A stretch of 42,036 bases of DNA from positions 1 through 42,036 of IMG/VR virus record IMGVR_UViG_3300035663_000028; one strand, given 5' to 3'. Positions 1-8,401 of this stretch are shown here, in pieces (positions within the stretch are counted from its first letter, which is position 1; every line of letters starts with the position of its first letter). The notes beneath the pieces were generated by a model that worked only from the letters and a program-made list of their open reading frames with translations, was not told the origin of the DNA and ran no database searches. The DNA comes from a virus. A program made the position numbers and the translations under genes.

Positions 1-1
1 T

Positions 2-292
2 TTTTTTGACTCGACTGTGAGAGTAGAAGCCAAGATTTTAGGCAGACAAAATCCTACAGCTAATGCTATGATTGTTAATTTAACCAATTCTTATGTTGTT
101 AATAGTGCTGGAACATTAACTGCTATGGGTGTTATTAGTAGTATAGACCCTAGAAATACTGCTGGAGCCTCTGGTTGGACTGTTCCAACTATTACTATTT
201 CTGGAAACAAATTAGATATAGTGTCTGGAGCCAATGCGTCAACAACTATTCATTGGGCCGCATTTATCAATATATATGTCAATCACTATTAA
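2..292 (+). CDS. C-terminal part of a virion/tail-fibre-like protein (cut by left edge)
   Basis: The reading frame is open to the left edge (in-frame codons precede the first possible GTG at 17), so this is most likely the last 96 codons of a longer gene rather than a small gene starting at 17. The visible part is rich in small and beta-favouring residues and ends in an aromatic strand (IHWAAFINIYVNHY), a style common at the C-terminus of phage tail-fibre and other virion proteins. There is no catalytic motif. The following structural genes on the same strand support a virion role. The assignment rests on composition and context only. Confidence 0.5.
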   Translation, partial: FFDSTVRVEAKILGRQNPTANAMIVNLTNSYVVNSAGTLTAMGVISSIDPRNTAGASGWTVPTITISGNKLDIVSGANASTTIHWAAFINIYVNHY

Positions 293-338
293 TATTCAAT
301 GAATACTAATTAAATTGTATCCAATACAAGGAGTTTGT

Positions 339-719
339 ATGGAACAAATCTTTTTAGGATTTATAACCTGGCAATTTTTATTTTTTTGTTTAGCTCTTGG
401 TGCATTAGTATATGTAGTTAGAACTTCAGTAGAATTTGCTTTACATAATACTAACAAAAATGCAAAGTGGTGGAGAGAATTGGTTCTCCCAATTTTTCCA
501 ATTGTGTTAGGTCCAACAGTTACTTTTTTTATTACTGTTTATCCATATCCTGAAGGATTTGATGGTGCCGGAGGTCGTTGGATTTTCGGATTAGTCGCGG
601 GTTTTACTTCTGGATTTGTAGTAAGAATTTATAAATCTTGGCTATCTGGTAAAGTAACTGATTTAATCAGCCGACTAAAAGTAACCTTAACGCCAAATAA
701 AGAAGAACCAAAAGAATAA
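339..719 (+). CDS. Small three-helix membrane protein, possible holin
   Basis: A 126-aa protein with three predicted membrane segments at about residues 9-28, 49-68 and 81-98, and a short charged C-terminal tail rich in K and E (last residues NKEEPKE). I chose ATG 339 over the upstream in-frame TTG at 315 because a strong AAGGAG ribosome-binding site at 328-333 lies 5 nt before it and would sit inside the longer version. Size, number of membrane helices and charged tail fit a class I-like holin, but no endolysin or spanin gene lies beside it in this window and I do not recognise a family. It could equally be another phage inner-membrane protein. The membrane location is well supported; the function is inference. 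Confidence 0.6.
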   Translation: MEQIFLGFITWQFLFFCLALGALVYVVRTSVEFALHNTNKNAKWWRELVLPIFPIVLGPTVTFFITVYPYPEGFDGAGGRWIFGLVAGFTSGFVVRIYKSWLSGKVTDLISRLKVTLTPNKEEPKE

Positions 720-757
720 TAACAAATTTAGTTATATAAATTACCGATGGTAGGATT

Positions 758-3700
758 ATGAGTTTTCCAAATACTTTTGATGACGATACAACTATACCTT
801 TTGTCAACGATAATATCGTTGAAATTGGCGGAGAAGCTATTAATGCTTCAAGAAATGCTATTTTTAATATTGAACAAAATATTGGATTAAATGCTCAAGG
901 CAGCATGCCCACTATTGCTGCCCGTTTAAATGTATCATTACTGCCAGATGGTAATATTAGACCTTCTGCCATTGCTAGTATGGGTTTAGTTACTTTACCA
1001 ATTGTAGATAGTCAAATTGCAGATTGGGCTGCCATTCCTGAACGAAAATTACAATTAGACCATCGAACACAAGATTTATTTAATTATATTAGAGATTTAT
1101 CAGGTGATGTTAATACTGCTATTGGTTGGATAAATAGTACGGGCATTAAATTAGAGCCTCATTTATTAGGGCAAATTTATCGTCATGAATTAAGCCAAAT
1201 CAATGTGAGTAGCGCTCCAATTAATTTCTTAGATAATAATTTAAGGCTATTACGAGATAATAGTGATTCTTATAAGTTAATTAAAGATATAAATAGTGAA
1301 TTATTAGCTCACCAATGGGCAGACGGTTCACCATTTGGTACTATTAGCAATATCATTACTAATGATGGTTCTACTTTTCCCAATAATTTTGCTCATACAG
1401 CTGGAGGTATATTTATTAATACTTCTAGATTTGCAACTATTCCGCAAACAGCGGATGATTTGCAAGCTTTTGCAGAGTTTATTGATAGTACCAGTATTTT
1501 CTTATTAGGAACTAGATTACAAAACTTATATTCTAATGGTATTTCTCGAGAATCACGATCTACCTCTTTATTAAATGATGGTTATGGTGCTCCGATTATT
1601 CCATCGACTCCAGCTATTGCCTTTTTGAAAAATTTAGGAAATAGTAGTAGCCCAGTTGATGATATTAATAATGGAGATGATATCGTTGAACTATTACCAC
1701 CAACCAGCGTATTATCCAATAATTCTTTTGATCAAAAATTTGCCCTAGTGCAAGTGGGTGATATTATTAGGGTAAATTACGGAACTATTGAAGTTGCTTT
1801 TGTTATTAAAGAAAAAAAATATATCCAAAATGGTGGTAATAAAAGATTTATTATTCGAATTGCTGGTAAAAATATTCAATATGCGCCCAATGCTTCGGTT
1901 AGAATTGATAAACCATTAGTTAATATTAATAAATATGGCGTCTTAGCAGTTTCTGCAGTCAATAGTGGTAATGCTTCTGTTCCGGCTAGTTTAATTACAG
2001 TTAATCCTAGAGGCGCGCAAGCATTAGGATTAGGATTTAATCCAGATCAGTTTGATGCCAGTCATTATATGCTATATTTGGCGTTATTTACTACCGGCTC
2101 TCCTAATGATGGGTATATTATTTTACCACCTATCGATGTGACAGGTAATGCAGGAACGACACCTGGAGCTTATACTTTAAATTCTGTAGTAGAAGCCACT
2201 AATAATGCTTTTAGACGTGCTGGGTTTAATTATCGATTTGTCGCCTTTCAATATCAAGGTGAATTTGGAATTGCTTTAGCAGACTCTTATGGTAATGCTG
2301 GTTTTTCTATTTTAAATGCAGTCGTAAACAGCAATGGAACATTAAATGAAACTGAAACTAACATTGTATTTCCTAATAATGTAGTTAGCATGTTTTCAGA
2401 TGATGGGACTACTGGGCCCGATCCTTTAGGATTTGGACCGACAGGATCCGCAGTCGCCAGTCCTCCATATCAAGCTTCTTATCCTTCGGCTGAAGCTGCA
2501 GTTTTGCCCACGAAATTATTTTTACCATTAAAAAGAAATAATTATTATGTCAATGGTACTGAAAGAGAAAAATTAAACCTAGATATTGACCAAGTACTAG
2601 ATACTTATGGTGATGGTTATTGGCCCGCTACGATTGTGGCTCAAACAATTACTCCAGGGCCATCAGGTTCAGTTAAAACTACTTATCGAGTAGCGTTAGA
2701 TCTTTCAGCCTCTCAATTAAAAATTGGTAAAACTTTAGTCGTTCAATCTCTAGATGGAACAGGAACTTCTCCTAATGATTTTGGTAGATTTATTATTGAG
2801 AATATTTCCTTAAGTTGTTCCCCTTCTAATTATACTGATATCACGGTCTTAGATGCTGTTCATGGATTAGGAACTACTGGGTCTAGCGGATTAGTATTAG
2901 GAGTAGGCGGTAAAGTTGCGCTATATTTCTCGCAAGACTCTATTGCTTTAAATGCGGAGAGTGCTACTGATTTTTCTGAAGTTTCTCCCTTTAAACGATT
3001 TTTTGAAATTTATGTAGATGAAAATGGAAACACTTTCACTCATGAACGAGCTAGATTTAATAGTGGTGGAATTTCTCCGCTTATTATTAATGATAATATT
3101 CCTTTAGTTAATAATTCAGAGTTAATTAAATTAAATTTTGTTAAAGTGTCGCCTAAATTAACAGGGTATCCATACGGATCCATAAATAAAATAACGTTAT
3201 TCATGAATTCTTATGATAACGTTACTGGTAATTATGATGGATATTTAGCCGCTTGGGATGGCAATTTAGCTACGCCAGCAACTCATCGTGGACCTGTAGT
3301 TTCAGGAAAAAGAGGATTAGTTTCTAGATTTTACGATGAAACTTATTTAGATTATATAGATATAGTTTTTGATTTTAATAGTACGGTGTCTTCATTTGCC
3401 GATCAAAAATTAGACATTCAATTATTTCCAAGTTTAGCGCTAAATAGTCAAATTATGACTATTGGCTCCTGTCAGTACAATGATGTTAGTAATGTCATTA
3501 ATTATATTAATGACGATCGACAATTTGGAAATATTTCAGAAAAAGATTTAACTACTTCGGCTTTAAATTATATTGCTGCACCTGAAAGATTATTGCATGG
3601 CAATGGAGTAATTAAAGGTTTTGAGCTACAAAATATTCCAGGGTTAACTAATCCTCGCAGAGGAAATATTTATTTAACAGGTGGAGAACTGTTAGTTAAT

Positions 3701-6700
3701 GGTAAATTCATTCAAAAAAATGATGAAACTGTCATTATTCCAGCAATGCGAGAAGTAACTCCTGGAATTAGCTCCACTTTAAAAATAAACTGGTTAGTCT
3801 GTATTAATTCTTTAGGAGATTATGAAATCTTACCGTTATTAGATCCAGATCCTATTTTAAATACGTCTAGCAATACTAATAGAGCTTTTGTTGGGCAAAA
3901 CTTAGTCAATGGCGGAAGTTATAATTTAAATGGGACTACTTTCTCTAATGTTATTAATAATAGAAAAGATTTAACCTTATTATATATTGCTGCCGCCACT
4001 TCAGTAGCTATTAATCCGCCTACTGTTAGCTTAGTAGTTCATGATATTAGAAAATTTGTCAATGATGGCGATACTATCTTACCATTAAAATTAACTTCAG
4101 CTAATAGTCAAGGTAATTTTAAAAACATTGTGCCAATTTTTAATTGGATTAAATATAATAATGCTTTTAATGGTACCGTTATTGTTAAAGGCGCGAATGT
4201 TAATAATGCAACTGTTGCTGCTGCCACAGAATTACATTTTACTAGTGGAAATGTTACTATAGATGGTCAAAATAATGCAACTATTACTTTTAATTCTGCC
4301 TTAACAGTAGGATCTAATTTAACATTTAAAGATTCGATATTAAATTTAAATGCTGGCATGTTTATTAAAACAAATGCCACTATTACCAATTTAATATTTG
4401 AAGGCTGCACGTTAAACGTTATTTTACCATCTTCTGCACCTAATACTACTGCGCTATTAGATATTAATAATGGAAGTAATATTAAATTTAAAGATTGTAC
4501 TTTTAATGTAACTTGGAATAAAAGTTTGCCAGTTCAATCTTATGGATTGGAAACTACTTTTCCCTGTTTAATTAGAGCGACTAATACGAGTAATTTTATC
4601 GTAGATAATTGTGTGATGTCTGTAGATTATACTACTGCTAGCGTAGGAGTTCCTCCTGGCGGACATATTGTGCTCATAGATAGTGATGATGCAATTATTA
4701 ATAACTGTACTTTTAGTGGAAATACTGATAAAACTTTAACTATTAAAAGCTCTAATAATGTTAAATTTACAAATTGTAGTGTATCATCTACTTATAATCC
4801 CGTAGATGATGGATTTGATGCTACTAATTTGGTTAGTTCAGAAAGTGGTTATGTTTATTGTAGAATGGATAATCCAGTAGATAACATTTTAATTGATAAT
4901 ATTTCTTTTAATTATGTTCCGGCAGGAGATCCAGCTGCAGATACGGATCTAAATATTAGATATCCATTTATTAGTTTTGAATTAGTAGCGTTAAATGCCA
5001 CTTTAAGCAACTTAACCATTAATAATTGTAAATTTAATCATTTAAATACTGGAGCAGTAGTTACTGATATTAGACCAGGTATTGCTATTGTCAATACATA
5101 TTCTGCTTTAGCTGGACCCACATTACCTAATGCCCAACAAGTTAATTTAATTAATGCTAATATTACTAAGAATATTGGTAATAGAAACCAATCTATTATC
5201 ATTACTTCTAGACGCGATAGCGCTGGATTAATGAATTATCCTGGATTAGCGGCTCAAGGATGTAACATTAAAGATAATATTTGCGGAAATATTGGATATT
5301 TTATTTCTAGCGCCGTACAAACAGTTAATTTATCTCCCAACTATACTAGTTTGCCAGATAAATTAACAGGTTTAACTATTGAAAACAATGTCTGTCATTA
5401 TATTTATAATTGTGACGAAGATGGTTACTCTTTCTTAATGTCTAAATTAGTAGGCGGCTCTAGTTCTAATCGTTGCGCGTATCCAAGTGGGTATGTAGAT
5501 ATTAATAAAAATAAGGCCAATTGGATTCATGTCGGTTGTGCTTATGAACAACAAAGCGGGCTAAATATTACTAATAACGTACTTCAAGCATATTCAGAAT
5601 CTTATTTAAATATGTTTGGAGCTAATGAAGGTAATTTTTATGGACCAGTCTCTGGTACTCGTTCTTTTAAGTATGCTATTTTTGTAAGTACTAATAAATA
5701 TAAGATGAATCCAATACAAAGCCCTTCAGAAGGGAATGATACTTCCATTTTAATTTCTGGAAATATTGTTAATCAGGGTTACTGGTATTTATCTAATGGT
5801 GTAGTTAACAATTATACTTATACTAATGGCTATATTTTCTGTCAAGGTTCTAGCACTATTACAGATAATATTTTAAGAGGTGCTGGTGTAGGCAATTTAA
5901 TTCTAGTTGGTGGTTTACGTAATATTATCAAGGGAAATAAAATTTATCGAGATAATATTGATGTTACCTCTTACATTAGATTTGATAATTTTGATACTCC
6001 TAATTGGGATAGTAACCCAGACGGAGAGGGTGCTGGTTCTCAAGGCTTAGTAGTAGATAATTTCTTTGATAAACCAACAATTAATGCTGTCGGAGTAACC
6101 GGATCATTTAACGGATTATCTTTTTTTGGAGCGATAAATATTCCTTCTACTGCGGCACCTGGATGGATTGTAGAAAGAAATAAAAATCAAACAGGAATTG
6201 CCATTGTTCCCTGGACTAATGGTCATATATTATATCATACTACAGGTGGATCTGCTTTTGGACCAGATGGTTATGATGACCTTTATATGAAACCTGCAAA
6301 TAATAATCCTTCAGGAACTTTTACTGGAGAATATCGCTCTAGAGTTTTAAGATTTAGAGATACAGAATCTGTTGGTTTTAGATTATGGGGAGTTCAGGTT
6401 AATTTAGAGGCATTTTTACCAAATGGAGTTCGAGTGTTAGAAGTTTCTTCGGCTATTCGATCTTTTGGCACCCAAGTTGATTATAATCCAGCATCTCCTC
6501 CAGCAGCTACTTCTAATTTTTGGATTAATTTAAGTTCACAAGATATGCAAAATATCGGAGTAGGAACTTTTTCTTTAGATAATTTTAGCACAGTTTCTGA
6601 TAACGATGATGGTGTATTTGAAATTAATAACACTGTCTTTTCTAATGTTACAGGCGGAGATTTTAATTCTAGTAGCTTAGCTCTTCCTTTTGAAATTGAC

Positions 6701-6856
6701 TTAACTAACTATAATGGAAATGATATTTCTAATAGATACATTACTGGCCGAGGAATTGGTATAACTTTATCTTTAGATGCTAGATGGGCAAGAGATTCTA
6801 TTTTTTTTGGTACTGAGTTCTTAATTTCTCCAGTACTTGTTACATATCGATGGTAA
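758..6856 (+). CDS. Giant tail-fibre/tailspike-like protein with right-handed beta-helix region
   Basis: A 2032-aa virion protein. The N-terminal roughly 1150 residues are long mixed beta-type regions with no catalytic motif I recognise. From about residue 1155 to 1725 (about nt 4220-5930) the sequence has the cadence of a pectate-lyase-like parallel beta-helix: repeated short strands with N, I, T, G and stacked asparagines, for example INNCTFSGN and VKFTNCSVSS. The last roughly 250 residues form a separate beta-rich end ending PVLVTYRW. Such beta-helices are known in phage tailspikes and receptor-binding or glycan-degrading proteins. It sits just upstream of the neck/sheath genes. I infer a fibre or spike contacting the host surface; enzymatic activity cannot be judged. 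An unrelated very large baseplate or capsid-decorating protein is the alternative. Confidence 0.7.
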   Translation: MSFPNTFDDDTTIPFVNDNIVEIGGEAINASRNAIFNIEQNIGLNAQGSMPTIAARLNVSLLPDGNIRPSAIASMGLVTLPIVDSQIADWAAIPERKLQLDHRTQDLFNYIRDLSGDVNTAIGWINSTGIKLEPHLLGQIYRHELSQINVSSAPINFLDNNLRLLRDNSDSYKLIKDINSELLAHQWADGSPFGTISNIITNDGSTFPNNFAHTAGGIFINTSRFATIPQTADDLQAFAEFIDSTSIFLLGTRLQNLYSNGISRESRSTSLLNDGYGAPIIPSTPAIAFLKNLGNSSSPVDDINNGDDIVELLPPTSVLSNNSFDQKFALVQVGDIIRVNYGTIEVAFVIKEKKYIQNGGNKRFIIRIAGKNIQYAPNASVRIDKPLVNINKYGVLAVSAVNSGNASVPASLITVNPRGAQALGLGFNPDQFDASHYMLYLALFTTGSPNDGYIILPPIDVTGNAGTTPGAYTLNSVVEATNNAFRRAGFNYRFVAFQYQGEFGIALADSYGNAGFSILNAVVNSNGTLNETETNIVFPNNVVSMFSDDGTTGPDPLGFGPTGSAVASPPYQASYPSAEAAVLPTKLFLPLKRNNYYVNGTEREKLNLDIDQVLDTYGDGYWPATIVAQTITPGPSGSVKTTYRVALDLSASQLKIGKTLVVQSLDGTGTSPNDFGRFIIENISLSCSPSNYTDITVLDAVHGLGTTGSSGLVLGVGGKVALYFSQDSIALNAESATDFSEVSPFKRFFEIYVDENGNTFTHERARFNSGGISPLIINDNIPLVNNSELIKLNFVKVSPKLTGYPYGSINKITLFMNSYDNVTGNYDGYLAAWDGNLATPATHRGPVVSGKRGLVSRFYDETYLDYIDIVFDFNSTVSSFADQKLDIQLFPSLALNSQIMTIGSCQYNDVSNVINYINDDRQFGNISEKDLTTSALNYIAAPERLLHGNGVIKGFELQNIPGLTNPRRGNIYLTGGELLVNGKFIQKNDETVIIPAMREVTPGISSTLKINWLVCINSLGDYEILPLLDPDPILNTSSNTNRAFVGQNLVNGGSYNLNGTTFSNVINNRKDLTLLYIAAATSVAINPPTVSLVVHDIRKFVNDGDTILPLKLTSANSQGNFKNIVPIFNWIKYNNAFNGTVIVKGANVNNATVAAATELHFTSGNVTIDGQNNATITFNSALTVGSNLTFKDSILNLNAGMFIKTNATITNLIFEGCTLNVILPSSAPNTTALLDINNGSNIKFKDCTFNVTWNKSLPVQSYGLETTFPCLIRATNTSNFIVDNCVMSVDYTTASVGVPPGGHIVLIDSDDAIINNCTFSGNTDKTLTIKSSNNVKFTNCSVSSTYNPVDDGFDATNLVSSESGYVYCRMDNPVDNILIDNISFNYVPAGDPAADTDLNIRYPFISFELVALNATLSNLTINNCKFNHLNTGAVVTDIRPGIAIVNTYSALAGPTLPNAQQVNLINANITKNIGNRNQSIIITSRRDSAGLMNYPGLAAQGCNIKDNICGNIGYFISSAVQTVNLSPNYTSLPDKLTGLTIENNVCHYIYNCDEDGYSFLMSKLVGGSSSNRCAYPSGYVDINKNKANWIHVGCAYEQQSGLNITNNVLQAYSESYLNMFGANEGNFYGPVSGTRSFKYAIFVSTNKYKMNPIQSPSEGNDTSILISGNIVNQGYWYLSNGVVNNYTYTNGYIFCQGSSTITDNILRGAGVGNLILVGGLRNIIKGNKIYRDNIDVTSYIRFDNFDTPNWDSNPDGEGAGSQGLVVDNFFDKPTINAVGVTGSFNGLSFFGAINIPSTAAPGWIVERNKNQTGIAIVPWTNGHILYHTTGGSAFGPDGYDDLYMKPANNNPSGTFTGEYRSRVLRFRDTESVGFRLWGVQVNLEAFLPNGVRVLEVSSAIRSFGTQVDYNPASPPAATSNFWINLSSQDMQNIGVGTFSLDNFSTVSDNDDGVFEINNTVFSNVTGGDFNSSSLALPFEIDLTNYNGNDISNRYITGRGIGITLSLDARWARDSIFFGTEFLISPVLVTYRW

Positions 6857-6859
6857 TCT

Positions 6860-7681
6860 ATGGGCGCAAATAATTTCTTTAAAAGCAATTTAATGTCTTT
6901 ACATAACGTGGTACAAGCCTCCATGTTAGTGTATCCTAAAGAAGTTATTATTGCTACGTTAAGAGATTATTTCTCTAAAGATGATTATTATCATTATGCC
7001 AAAGATCAATGGGGTTTTGCTAACACTATCGATCATACTGATTTACCTCCAGGGGCCGATATTCCAACCTCTCATAATCAATATGGAGCCAATGAAGAGG
7101 GATTAAGCACTCGGGTGTTTATTGGAGAAAATTATCGATATAATGGAATTTATTATCCAGCTATTTTAGTCAAAAGCGGCGGCAGTACTTATGTGCCTAT
7201 CTCTATTAATAGAGAACAGGAAGCTGTACAATATGAAGATATTGTATATGAAGATGGATATGGTAATCAAACTGTAGTTTCTAAACCTAAAGCTTTTGTG
7301 ACAGCTGGTGCCTGGGAAGGCAGTATTATTATTGATATTTTATCTAGAAGCTTGCGAGCAAGAGATGATTTATCAGAAGCTATTGCTATGTGTTTTACTG
7401 AATTTTATTTTGATAGTTTATATGATATTGGAATTATTGTAAAACCTCCAATTATTGGAGGCGCCAGCGAAACTGATGATAGAAATGATAAGCTTTTTCG
7501 CCAAAGTATTACGTTAAATGTTAGAACTGAATGGCGAAGAGAGATTCCAGTAGGCAATTTAATTGATACTATCTTTTTTACCGTTATTTTTGAAGATATT
7601 AGCAAGCCCGCTAATCCAGTACCTGCTAATTTAACTATTAATACCGAAGTTAGTTTAACTGATTTGTTAATCAATCTATGA
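6860..7681 (+). CDS. Virion structural protein upstream of sheath (tail-terminator/neck candidate)
   Basis: A 273-aa soluble protein starting 3 nt after the preceding stop. It has no signal peptide or membrane segment. The N-terminal half is aromatic- and acid-rich; residues about 165-235 read as alternating strands and helices. I do not recognise a family from sequence alone. Its length is close to that of the T4 tail-sheath stabiliser gp15 (272 aa), and its place just before the sheath gene is where neck or tail-terminator genes often lie, so a tail-completion role is a reasonable guess from position and size only. Its stop overlaps the start of the next gene (ATGA at 7678-7681), so the downstream endonuclease may be translated by coupling. 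Confidence 0.5.
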   Translation: MGANNFFKSNLMSLHNVVQASMLVYPKEVIIATLRDYFSKDDYYHYAKDQWGFANTIDHTDLPPGADIPTSHNQYGANEEGLSTRVFIGENYRYNGIYYPAILVKSGGSTYVPISINREQEAVQYEDIVYEDGYGNQTVVSKPKAFVTAGAWEGSIIIDILSRSLRARDDLSEAIAMCFTEFYFDSLYDIGIIVKPPIIGGASETDDRNDKLFRQSITLNVRTEWRREIPVGNLIDTIFFTVIFEDISKPANPVPANLTINTEVSLTDLLINL

Positions 7682-8355
7682 AAATTTGCACCAAATGCCA
7701 GATAGAAAAATCTTTATCTGATTTTGGATTAAGAAAAAGAAAGTTAAAGTCAGGAATTAAAGAATATTATTCTATTTACTGCAAAACTTGCATTAACCAA
7801 ACGGCTAAAAATTTTAGAAAACTTCATCCTTATCAAACAAGCGAATCTATCAAACTATCTAAACAAAAATGGGAAGAAAATAATAAAGAAGCTAGAAAAC
7901 AATATCAAAAAAACTATTATCTTCTTCACAAGGAAGATTTTCAAAAACGCGCTAATAATCAACAATATAAAGAAAACAAACGCAAATATCATCAACAAAG
8001 ACGACAAGATCCAATTTTTAGAATAAAAGAGAATATTTCTAATGCTATTTACAAGGCATTAGTGAAAGGTAAAACATCTAAAGCTGGAAATAGTATCCTT
8101 CAGTTTTTAGGATATTCTATCCAGGATTTAAAAAGTCATTTAGAAAGTTTGTTTACTGATAATTTTAATTGGGATAATTATGGCGTTGTTTGGCATATTG
8201 ATCATATTATTCCACATAGTAATTTTTCTTATCTGTCGATGACAGATCCATCTTTTACGCAATGTTGGGCCTTAGCAAATTTAAGACCGTTAGCTGCCGC
8301 TCAAAATATGAGAGATGGAAGTACTCGAGTCAGACATTTAAAGAAGAATATATGA
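7678..8355 (+). CDS. HNH homing-type endonuclease
   Basis: A 225-aa basic protein with an N-terminal zinc-binding pair of CxxC motifs (C4/C7 and C35/C38), a long lysine/glutamine-rich helical linker, and a C-terminal HNH core: DH at 175-176 in WHIDHIIPHS, N201 in the LANLRPL segment and N210. This is the architecture of free-standing phage HNH endonucleases that nick or cut DNA and spread their own gene. Zinc ligands and HNH residues all appear intact, so it is probably active. It overlaps the upstream gene by 4 nt (ATGA) and ends 46 nt before the sheath gene. Its C-terminal half is clearly related to the HNH protein at 11472-12203 (shared HLES, NWDN, IDHIIP, SM, WAL-NLRPL and RHK elements), so the two are paralogues or independent arrivals of one family. 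Confidence 0.93.
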   Translation: MKICTKCQIEKSLSDFGLRKRKLKSGIKEYYSIYCKTCINQTAKNFRKLHPYQTSESIKLSKQKWEENNKEARKQYQKNYYLLHKEDFQKRANNQQYKENKRKYHQQRRQDPIFRIKENISNAIYKALVKGKTSKAGNSILQFLGYSIQDLKSHLESLFTDNFNWDNYGVVWHIDHIIPHSNFSYLSMTDPSFTQCWALANLRPLAAAQNMRDGSTRVRHLKKNI

Positions 8356-8401
8356 ATAATACTATATAACAATGAATATTTACTTTTAATGGAGTTTCAT
8401 A

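Noticed and set aside
17-19. GTG start for a 91-aa small gene at the left edge
   Set aside because: The frame is open to the edge and there is no ribosome-binding site before the GTG, so a truncated longer gene is more likely.
315-338. Upstream TTG start for the small membrane protein
   Set aside because: A strong AAGGAG motif at 328-333 is placed for ATG 339, and the extra N-terminal residues add no recognisable feature.
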